From Ramlibacter monticola (GTDB taxonomy: Bacteria > Pseudomonadota > Gammaproteobacteria > Burkholderiales > Burkholderiaceae_C): a DNA stretch of 64,000 nucleotides. Both the position numbers and the translations under genes were made by a program. Of the stretch, positions 1-8,266 are shown one piece after another. How positions within the stretch are numbered: the stretch's first letter is position 1; each line of letters starts with the position of its first letter. Below the pieces are notes generated by a model, which did not search any database, was not told where the DNA came from, and worked only from the letters and a program-made list of their open reading frames with translations. The stretch is taken from NCBI RefSeq assembly GCF_016722785.1, contig NZ_JAEQNE010000009.1, positions 62,001 through 126,000 on the forward strand. Direction: 5' to 3'.

Positions 1-1
1 G

Positions 2-1109
<1,108 letters not shown>

Positions 1110-1126
1110 GCCCGCCCCGCTCCGCG

Positions 1127-1151
1127 AAGGCGCCCTCGGGCGCCTTTTTTT
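1127..1151 (+). terminator. Intrinsic terminator of gap
   Basis: An 8-bp stem, AAGGCGCC with GGCGCCTT, encloses a four-base loop and runs into seven T residues at 1145-1151. It begins 17 nt after the gap stop codon and separates gap from the cyclase/P450 cassette. Confidence 0.92.
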
Positions 1152-1255
1152 ATTTGCATCCGCGGCCATGACACCCTCCAATGGAGGGTTTCCGGTCGGC
1201 GGCTTTTGCGTATCCTCGCAAGCCGTCGTGATCGATCGGTTGCAAGGAGCAAGCG

Positions 1256-1318
1256 ATGCGAATGGTCGTTCCAGCCCGGCGGGAGATCGCGGAGGCCGCG
1301 GTCTTCCGGAACGCGTGA
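1256..1318 (+). CDS. 20-codon leader ORF coupled to the cyclase/AAA regulator gene
   Basis: A short ORF, MRMVVPARREIAEAAVFRNA, has a better ribosome site than the downstream gene: AAGGAG at 1244-1249, 6 nt before the ATG. Its TGA stop (1316-1318) overlaps a GTG codon (1315-1317) that opens the large cyclase frame, giving a GTGA start/stop overlap. This suggests translational coupling, with the large protein translated by ribosomes that terminate on the leader. A 7-bp inverted repeat (1173-1189) lies further upstream. No homology is recognised; the argument is purely signal-based. Confidence 0.5.
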   Translation: MRMVVPARREIAEAAVFRNA

Positions 1319-4300
1319 GCACCATGGAAACGAGCTTGCAGGATCCCACCCCGGCCGCAGGCTGGATCCTGGCCCTGTCGCGCTCTCCCTCCGGCCTGAC
1401 CTGCTTCCTCACGGACGGCCTCGGTCGCTTCGAACACGCGGACTGCCCCTGGCCGCCCCCGTCCAGCCACGCGGGGCTTCCCGCTTCGGTGCTCCAGGCC
1501 GTTGCCCAGAGCAGCGCCGGGGCGCTGCGGCTGCAGCTCGACGAAGCCGTCGACGACTGGCCCTGGGAAGCGGAACTGGAAGGCGCCCGTGCGGGGCTGC
1601 AGGTGGCGCGCTACGTGCGCTCGACGGACAACGCAGCGCCCGGTGCGGCGGAGAAGGGGCTCGGGAGCCTTGGCGCGAGCAGCCGGACCGATCCGCTCTG
1701 GTGCCACGGCGCGCCGCCCGGCCCGGCCGGGCGCGTCGCGATGGCGGGTGCCCAGGGCGTCGCCGTCATGGTGGTGTCGGATGCGGTGTCCGCGGAGCAG
1801 GCCGCGGGCTTCCGCGCCGCGCTGCTGCGCCGGTGGGGCCCGGAGCCCAGGTTCTCCGCGGCCGCGGTGCTCGCCGCGCAGGACTGCGGCCTGTCCCGCG
1901 ACCAATGGCGCCTCTACGGTGACGCCTGGTTCGCGCCAGCGCAGCCCGAGGACGAGAAGCGCCCGGTCACCAGCATGAACATCGACCTGGTGGACTCGAC
2001 CCGGCTGCTGCAGGCCTGGGGCGACGAGAACTACGCCCAGGCGCACGGCGCCTTCTACCAGCTGTGCCGACGCATCGTCGTGGAGGAGCACCACGGCCGG
2101 CTGGACCAGGACCAGGGCGACGACGGGCTGATGGCCTACTTCGGCCTGGAGCACGCGCGCGAGGATTCGGCGGCCACGGCGGTGCGCGCCGGCTGGGCGC
2201 TGGCGGCGGAGGTCACCCGCATCGGGCTCGAAGTCCGCATCGGCATCGCCACCGGCCAGGTAGCCGTGCAGCGGGGGCTGGCCTTCAGCGAGTACATCCA
2301 CCTCGCCGCGCGCCTGCAGCACCTGGCGAGTCCCAACGGCATCATCGTGTCGGCGGCGACGCACGCCCTGCTCGGCCCCGGCGTGGTCTGCGAGCTCCTG
2401 CCCGGGAAGCTGGTGGTCAAGGGCTTCGCCGAACCGCAGGTGGCCTACCGCGTCGTCAGCCTGCCGTCGCCGCACGCCGCGCGCTGGCTCCCCGCCGGCC
2501 AGGCGCGCTTCGTCGGGCGCCAGCGTGAGCTGTCGGCCCTGCGTGAGGCCTGGTTCGTGGCGCGTGCCAACCGGCGCGGCCAGTACCACTGCCTGCTGGG
2601 CGAGCCCGGCATCGGCAAGACGCGCCTGCTGCACGAGTTCGAGCGCGAGCTGCGCCGCGGCGCCGAGCAGGTCACCGTCCTGCACATCGCCGGCTACGAG
2701 GAGATGCAGTCGAGTGCCTTCGCCACGCTGGCCCTGGCCGCGGAACACGCAGGGCTGCAGGAGATCGCCGCCCTGCTGCAGCCGCCGAGGGCGAGCGAGG
2801 GAGGTGCCGCGCCGGACGAACCCTTCGACCGCAACGAGCTGCTGGAGCGCCTGGCCGCCGCCTGCCTGCAGGTGGCGCGGCGCGCGCCGATCTGCGTCCT
2901 GGTCGATGACGCGCAGTGGCTGGACCCGTCCACCATCGAGTTCGTCGAGCGCCTGCGCTCCCGCGCCGCGACGACGCCGCTGCTGCTGGTCGTGAGCCTG
3001 CGCGAGGACGCGCGTGGCATGGTGCGCGGCTTCGACACCGAAGGAGCGCTGACGCTGCAGGCGCTGGACCTGCACGAGTCGCTGGACCTGATCGGCGCGC
3101 TGTCCGCCGCCGCGCCGCTGGCGCCCGGCGTCCGCAGCTTCATCGCGGAGCGGGCCGCCGGCATCCCCCTGTTCCTGGAGGAAACGGTCCGCATGGTGGC
3201 CCAGCTGGAGAGCGATTCCTCGGAGGCGGTGCATGGCATCCCCGCCACCTTGCAGGGCCTTCTCGCCGCGCGCCTCGACCGGCTCGGGCCGGCGCGCCGG
3301 ATGGCCCAGCTTGCCGCGGTGCTGGGCGCGGAGTTCCCGGTCAGCCTGTGGGAGGAGGTGCTGGCGGACGCCGACAGCTGGATCCAGAGCGCCCGCACGC
3401 CGGGCGCCCGGCAGCGGCTGATGGATGCCGGCGTGCTGGTGGGCGTCGCGGGGGATGGGGGCCGCTGCCGCTTCCGTCACGCGCTGATCCGCGATGCCGC
3501 CTACCGCTCGCTGTGGGAGCGCGACCAGAAGCACCTGCACGGCGTGGTGGCGCGCATCCTGGAGCATCACCCGCTGAACGATGGCGGCGCCCTGCGCGCC
3601 CACCACCTTTCCGCGGCGGGCGAGTTCGAGTCCGCCGTCGCCGCCTGGGCCGAGGCCGCGCGCGGCGCCGCCGCGGCGGGGGCCGACCGCGAGGCGTTGG
3701 TGTTGTCGCAGCACGCACTTGCGCTGCTGCAGAAGCTGCCGGCGACGCCCGCCCTGCAGCAGCAGGCCCTGCAGCTGCACCTGCTGCAGGCCGCCCGCTG
3801 CATCGCGCTCGATGGCTATGGCGCGGCCAGCGTCGAATCGGCCTACCTGCGCGCCGCCGCCCTGTGCAATGAAGCCGAGGCCGGCACGATGCGCATCCGC
3901 GTGGACCTCGGCCTGGAAGCGTGCTACGCGATGCGGGGCGACCTCCCCCGCGCCCGGGCGCTGGCGGAGAGCGCCGTCAACAACACGCCCTGGGAGGGCA
4001 ACCTGCGGCTGGCGCTGCAGGCGCGCTGGGCCTGGGCCAACGTGGTGTTCCACCAGGGCGACCTCGTCTCCTCGCTCGACATGGCGGAGCAGTGCCTGGC
4101 GCGCTACGAGACCACCCTGCACTATCCGAGCGCCGTGCAGGATCCGGCGATCCTGCTCCTGTGCTACAGCGCCTGGGGCCTGTTCCAGCAAGGCAGCGCG
4201 GACGAGGCGCGGCGCCGGATCCAGCGCGCGCTCGCCCTCGCCGACACGCTGGAGCATCCCTTCAGCCTCGCCATCGCGCACGGCTTCGCCGCCAGCGTCG

Positions 4301-4950
4301 CCATGTTCTGCGGCGAGCACGCGGAGGGGCTCAGGCACGCCGAGGAGGCGATCCGCCGCTGCCGTGCCAAGGCCTTCCAGGCGTGGCTGGCGCACGCGCA
4401 GGTGATGCGCGGGCGGCTGCGCGCGGCGCTCGGCGAAACCCGCGCCGGGCTGCAGGACATGGAGGAAGGCTTCCGCCTCTGGACCGAGACCGGCGCGCGG
4501 ATCACCGCGGCCACCTACCTGGCGCTGCAGGCGGAAGTCCGGCTGGATCTCGGCCAGCCCGAACTCGCGCTCGACAAGCTGACGCTGGCGCAGGAAATCG
4601 CGACCCGCCACGGCGAACGCTACTACGAAGCGGAACTCCTGCGCCTGCGCGGTTGCGCCCAGTGGCGCCTGCGCAGGAACGCGGCGCGCGCGGCGGCAGC
4701 GCAGGACCTGCTGCAGCAGGCGCTGGCGCTCGCGCGCGAGCAGGGCAACCTGGGCTTCGCCCTGCGCAGCGCGGTGGCGCTCGGGCGCACCTGGGCGGAA
4801 CGGGGGGAGGCGGCGCGCGCCGCCGCACTCGTCCGGGACGCGATGCAGGCCGTGCCGGGCCACCGCAGCACGCTCGACCTGCGCACCGCGCGGGCCCTGC
4901 ACCAGGAATGGGTCGGCAGCGGTGCCGAGCAAGAACACGAAAGGGACTGA
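1315..4950 (+). CDS. Class III nucleotidyl cyclase-like domain / AAA-STAND ATPase / TPR regulator
   Basis: This 1211-residue multidomain protein is probably a cytosolic signalling or regulatory ATPase. Residues about 1-210 are unassigned. A class III cyclase homology domain follows, with metal-binding aspartates in NIDLVDST (Asp224) and QGDDGLMAYFG (Asp269). Next comes an AAA/STAND ATPase with Walker A GEPGIGKT (residues 429-436) and Walker B VLVDDAQW (Asp531). From about residue 760 to the end it is helical, Ala/Leu-rich and TPR-like. I see no C-terminal LuxR HTH. The GTG at 1315 is chosen because of its overlap with the leader stop; ATG 1324 is an alternative, and the ATG at 1168 has no ribosome site. 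The P450 gene starts 2 nt after its stop, so it heads that operon and is the likely sensor or controller. Whether the cyclase is active and on which nucleotide cannot be read. Confidence 0.85.
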   Translation: MSTMETSLQDPTPAAGWILALSRSPSGLTCFLTDGLGRFEHADCPWPPPSSHAGLPASVLQAVAQSSAGALRLQLDEAVDDWPWEAELEGARAGLQVARYVRSTDNAAPGAAEKGLGSLGASSRTDPLWCHGAPPGPAGRVAMAGAQGVAVMVVSDAVSAEQAAGFRAALLRRWGPEPRFSAAAVLAAQDCGLSRDQWRLYGDAWFAPAQPEDEKRPVTSMNIDLVDSTRLLQAWGDENYAQAHGAFYQLCRRIVVEEHHGRLDQDQGDDGLMAYFGLEHAREDSAATAVRAGWALAAEVTRIGLEVRIGIATGQVAVQRGLAFSEYIHLAARLQHLASPNGIIVSAATHALLGPGVVCELLPGKLVVKGFAEPQVAYRVVSLPSPHAARWLPAGQARFVGRQRELSALREAWFVARANRRGQYHCLLGEPGIGKTRLLHEFERELRRGAEQVTVLHIAGYEEMQSSAFATLALAAEHAGLQEIAALLQPPRASEGGAAPDEPFDRNELLERLAAACLQVARRAPICVLVDDAQWLDPSTIEFVERLRSRAATTPLLLVVSLREDARGMVRGFDTEGALTLQALDLHESLDLIGALSAAAPLAPGVRSFIAERAAGIPLFLEETVRMVAQLESDSSEAVHGIPATLQGLLAARLDRLGPARRMAQLAAVLGAEFPVSLWEEVLADADSWIQSARTPGARQRLMDAGVLVGVAGDGGRCRFRHALIRDAAYRSLWERDQKHLHGVVARILEHHPLNDGGALRAHHLSAAGEFESAVAAWAEAARGAAAAGADREALVLSQHALALLQKLPATPALQQQALQLHLLQAARCIALDGYGAASVESAYLRAAALCNEAEAGTMRIRVDLGLEACYAMRGDLPRARALAESAVNNTPWEGNLRLALQARWAWANVVFHQGDLVSSLDMAEQCLARYETTLHYPSAVQDPAILLLCYSAWGLFQQGSADEARRRIQRALALADTLEHPFSLAIAHGFAASVAMFCGEHAEGLRHAEEAIRRCRAKAFQAWLAHAQVMRGRLRAALGETRAGLQDMEEGFRLWTETGARITAATYLALQAEVRLDLGQPELALDKLTLAQEIATRHGERYYEAELLRLRGCAQWRLRRNAARAAAAQDLLQQALALAREQGNLGFALRSAVALGRTWAERGEAARAAALVRDAMQAVPGHRSTLDLRTARALHQEWVGSGAEQEHERD

Positions 4951-4952
4951 CG

Positions 4953-6848
4953 ATGCGCCGGTTCGACCGCCCGGAAGTCAAGCTCGCCCAGCTGGACGCG
5001 CTGCGCAACGAGCAGAGAACCCGCTTGCAGTTCGACTGGTGGTGCGACGACGAGGACCGGGCCCGGTACCTGGAGGCCCTGGGCGGCAAGCTGGAGTGGA
5101 TCTACAGCCGCGCGCCGGTCGAGGACGATCCGGCGCCGCCGCGCTCGGTCCCCGCCAGGCAGGGGCTGGCGAAGGTGGCCCTGGTCTCCGACCCGCAGCA
5201 GGTCGTCGATGCGTTGTCCAATCCGCACGACTACCTCAATATCCCGTACGCGGAGCTGGGAGGGGCGAGCTTCATGCTCGCGCTCGATCCTCCCCGGGAT
5301 GGCGGCACGGACTGGCACGCGGTGCAGCGCAAGGTCGTCGAGGACCTGTTCGCCCGGTTCGCACCGGGCCAGCTCCGGCGCGCGGCGACATGGGCGGTCG
5401 AACAGGCCGCCATCCTGAGCCTGCGCTCCGAGGTGTTCGACCTGGCCGAATTCGCGGAGCAGGCCGCGCTGCGCTACTTCGGTCTGGTGTTCGGTTACGC
5501 GAGCGCCGACCACGTGCCGCTGGAGAACGCCGCCCGCCACGGCTACCGTGCGCTGCAGTACGTCATCGTGGGCCGGCACTTCGTCAGCGAGCCGGGCACG
5601 CTGCCCGCCGCACAGCAGGCGCTGGGGCAGCTGGCCGCGCGCACCGCCTCCCTCATCGACGAATACGCCACGCTGAAGCGCGTGCCCCGGCAGCCCTCCC
5701 GGCTGGGGGTGCCCAGGCCGGACGCGGATTGGCCGACGGGGGTGCAGCCCTGGTCCGAGATCGGCCTGAGCTCCCTCGGCCAGCCCGCGCTGAGGCAGCT
5801 GCCTGAACTGGCGCAGGACCTGAGCGGGCAGGACCTCTGCAACGTCGTCGGCGGGCTGCTGGTGGGCATGGTCGGCAACGTGCAGACCAGCATCTGCCAG
5901 GTCGTGCAGGACCTGATGCGCGCCCCGACCGAGCTGCAACGGCTGAAGGACTACCTCGCCGTCCACCCGCTCAGGCAGGATGCCGCGGAGGTGCCCCTGG
6001 CAGCCTGTGGGGGGGAGGCGAAGAAGCCGGCCTCGGGGCCGGCCGCGCAAGGACAGCGCGACGAGGTCGCCGAGTACCTGGGGCGGAGGCTGAGGGCCAG
6101 GCCGCCCGTGCCCTTCCTGCCCCGGCGGACCCGCGAGGGGCTGAAGGGGATCGGCGAGGTCCCGATCGAAGCCCCCACGGACTGCATCCTCGTCCTGCCG
6201 GGAAGCGGCCACCCCGACTGCCCCTGGGGAGGCAGCAAGGAGAAGTTCCGTCATTCCTGCCTGGGCCGCGACTTCGTCCAGCCCTTGCTCGAGGTGCTGA
6301 CCCGGCGCGTCGTGGCGCTGCCCGATCTCGAAGAGCTCCTGGACAGCGTCACCGGCGAGGTGCTCGATCCCGTGCGGCTCTGGGGCTTCGGCTGCCTGCG
6401 CTACGGGCTGCGCCACCGGCGCGAGAAGCTGCGCGTGCAGCAGCCCCTGATCGTCGTCATGCCCGTCAAGTCGCCGGTCGCCGTGCACGCGGAGTACCTG
6501 CGCGCGGTGATCCGTACCGGCGCGCCCCGCATCCAGTGGGCGCTGGACGACTCGAGGATGGTGCACGTGGCCTGGTTCGAGTTCATGCAGGAGGACTCGC
6601 TGCTGGCGCTGCGCACCGTGTACGACGGCGACTTCGACACCTACATCCAGCACTTCGCGCTGCGCGCGGGCGACCTGTTCGACCAGCTGTTCGCCCACAT
6701 CGAGGGCGGCCCCCCGATGCCGGTGGCGGAGCATCCGCACGAGTTCGTGGAGACGATCCGCCGCTACAACCGTGGGCCGCTGGGAGGCTACTTCTATTCC
6801 GCCTACCCGGACCAGAAGGTGCCGCGGATCACGGGCGGGAGGGGGTAG
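4953..6848 (+). CDS. Divergent cytochrome P450 with an extra C-terminal domain
   Basis: The first ~450 of 631 residues follow a P450 plan: a substrate-side block ending FMLALD with HxxxR (HAVQR), an I-helix segment near residue 309, PPVPFLPR after the K helix, and a heme-thiolate block RHSCLGRDF with Cys436. Key positions are unusual. The I helix reads GNVQTS (Asn309, Gln311) instead of the acid-alcohol pair; Arg378 stands where ExxR has Glu; the Phe seven residues before the Cys is missing. Such I helices are known in P450s that rearrange hydroperoxides rather than activate O2 (CYP74, CYP8A, fungal diol-synthase P450 domains). The last ~170 residues (with YDGDFDTYI) form a separate unassigned domain. 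AAGGGA lies 6 nt before ATG 4953. No redox partner is encoded nearby. Monooxygenase activity remains possible. Confidence 0.8.
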   Translation: MRRFDRPEVKLAQLDALRNEQRTRLQFDWWCDDEDRARYLEALGGKLEWIYSRAPVEDDPAPPRSVPARQGLAKVALVSDPQQVVDALSNPHDYLNIPYAELGGASFMLALDPPRDGGTDWHAVQRKVVEDLFARFAPGQLRRAATWAVEQAAILSLRSEVFDLAEFAEQAALRYFGLVFGYASADHVPLENAARHGYRALQYVIVGRHFVSEPGTLPAAQQALGQLAARTASLIDEYATLKRVPRQPSRLGVPRPDADWPTGVQPWSEIGLSSLGQPALRQLPELAQDLSGQDLCNVVGGLLVGMVGNVQTSICQVVQDLMRAPTELQRLKDYLAVHPLRQDAAEVPLAACGGEAKKPASGPAAQGQRDEVAEYLGRRLRARPPVPFLPRRTREGLKGIGEVPIEAPTDCILVLPGSGHPDCPWGGSKEKFRHSCLGRDFVQPLLEVLTRRVVALPDLEELLDSVTGEVLDPVRLWGFGCLRYGLRHRREKLRVQQPLIVVMPVKSPVAVHAEYLRAVIRTGAPRIQWALDDSRMVHVAWFEFMQEDSLLALRTVYDGDFDTYIQHFALRAGDLFDQLFAHIEGGPPMPVAEHPHEFVETIRRYNRGPLGGYFYSAYPDQKVPRITGGRG

Positions 6849-6853
6849 GCCCG

Positions 6854-8266
6854 ATGGAGCCGAAAGACGTCCAGGCCCTGCTGCTGCGGCCGGTGTACGA
6901 GAAGGCGGTCCTGCACCTCGTGTACCGGGTCACGCCGGGCGAAGGAGGCGCCGCGCGCGAGGACCTGAAGCGGCTGCTGCTGGCTTTGCCGGTCACGTAC
7001 GGCAACGAGACCGGCGACCAGGGCCTGCACTGCACGATCGGCTTCACCTACCGGGGGCTGGAGGCGCTCGACATGCCGGACGCCTACCTGCGCGTCTACT
7101 CCCGCCTGGCCCCCGGGTTCAAGCAGGGCGCGCCCCTGCGGGCCGGGCGCCTGGGCGATACCGGGGCCAGCGCACCCGCGAACTGGGTCCAGGGCTTCGG
7201 CCTGGACGATGCGCATGTGCTGTTGACCGTACACGGAAGCGTCGACGCCGTGGAAGAAGTGAACGATGTCCTGGCGCCCTGCCGCGGAAACAGGGCTCCG
7301 CTCCAGCTCGTCGAGACGTTCACCGGCAAGCGCCTGGGCGCGCCCTCCGGCGGCGCGGGCCAATGGGTCCATTTCCGCTTCCGCGACGGTCTCGTCAACC
7401 ACTGCATCCAGGGCATCGACCCGGCCCGGCGGCCTGCGGAGAAGAACTCCAGGATGGAGCACATTCCGCATGCCGCCGGCGAGTTCCTGCTCGGGCACCC
7501 CGACGACGACAACGGCAACCTGTTCGCCTTGGGCATGGCGCCCGCGAAGGTGCGCGAGTTCTTCCGCAGCAGCAGCTTCGGCGTGCTGCGCCCCATCCGC
7601 CAGGATGTGGCGGGCTTCCAGGAGGCGGTGACCCGATGGGCGGCCGAGGCCCGCGCGCAACTGGACGAGGAGGTCGGAGAGGACTGGATCCGGGCGAAGC
7701 TCGGTGGGCGGTGGCCGAGTGGCGAGAAGGTGCTGCCGGGCCGCCTGAAGCCCGAGCCGGACGACTTCGAATTGGACTTCGCTCGCGACAGGGAAGGCTT
7801 CGGCTGCCCCTGGTCTTCCCACGTGCGGCGCATGGACGCACGGGGCCATCCCGGCTCCGGAAGGCGGCAGCGGCCCGTGCTGCGGCGGGGCATGCCTTAC
7901 GGCACTCCCAACTGGGAGGGCGCCCAGGACCAGCAGGAACGCGGCCTCCTGGGCCTGTTCTTCTGCGCCAGCCTCGAGGACCAGTTCGAGTTGCTGGTGG
8001 GCGAATGGGCGCAGGGGGCCCCGCCCGGGGAGGCCGGCGCCGAGGGCGCGGAGATGGCGAGCGATGTCTTTGCCGGCCGCAATGGCGACGCCGAGGCCGC
8101 AGCCCTCGTGCCCGTGCCGGGCCGACCCTCATTGCAGCTCAGGGGGTTCCGGGCGTGGACCCGGACCCTCGGAACCGCCTACATGTGGTGCCCGTCGGGC
8201 CCGGCGCTCGACTGCATCCTGCGGGACGACTATCCGGACAAGGACAAGGGCGGACCGTGGCTGTGA
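6854..8266 (+). CDS. DyP-type heme peroxidase
   Basis: A 470-residue cytosolic protein (no signal peptide, no Tat motif) with the layout of the dye-decolourising peroxidase superfamily. The distal motif is FRDG (Asp178, part of the family GxxDG). It is followed by EFLLGHPDDDNGN, a block resembling the family's basic segment (LRPIRQDV), the proximal heme ligand region CPWSSHVRR (His323), LRRGMPYG, and GLLGLFFCASLEDQFE. DyPs use peroxides to oxidise substrates, and the natural substrate is usually unknown. It starts 5 nt after the P450 stop, and the patatin start overlaps its stop, so it is firmly part of the cassette. Its length exceeds simple bacterial DyPs (about 300 residues), matching the long heterogeneous subclass. 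An acid-soluble lipid or hydroperoxide substrate is my inference from context only. Confidence 0.85.
   Translation: MEPKDVQALLLRPVYEKAVLHLVYRVTPGEGGAAREDLKRLLLALPVTYGNETGDQGLHCTIGFTYRGLEALDMPDAYLRVYSRLAPGFKQGAPLRAGRLGDTGASAPANWVQGFGLDDAHVLLTVHGSVDAVEEVNDVLAPCRGNRAPLQLVETFTGKRLGAPSGGAGQWVHFRFRDGLVNHCIQGIDPARRPAEKNSRMEHIPHAAGEFLLGHPDDDNGNLFALGMAPAKVREFFRSSSFGVLRPIRQDVAGFQEAVTRWAAEARAQLDEEVGEDWIRAKLGGRWPSGEKVLPGRLKPEPDDFELDFARDREGFGCPWSSHVRRMDARGHPGSGRRQRPVLRRGMPYGTPNWEGAQDQQERGLLGLFFCASLEDQFELLVGEWAQGAPPGEAGAEGAEMASDVFAGRNGDAEAAALVPVPGRPSLQLRGFRAWTRTLGTAYMWCPSGPALDCILRDDYPDKDKGGPWL

Noticed and set aside
1150-4938. Antisense reading frame of 1262 codons opposite the cyclase/AAA gene
   Set aside because: High-GC genes leave long stop-free antisense frames. 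The + strand frame has Walker, cyclase and TPR-like content; the antisense translation is Arg/Gly/Gln-rich with no domain.
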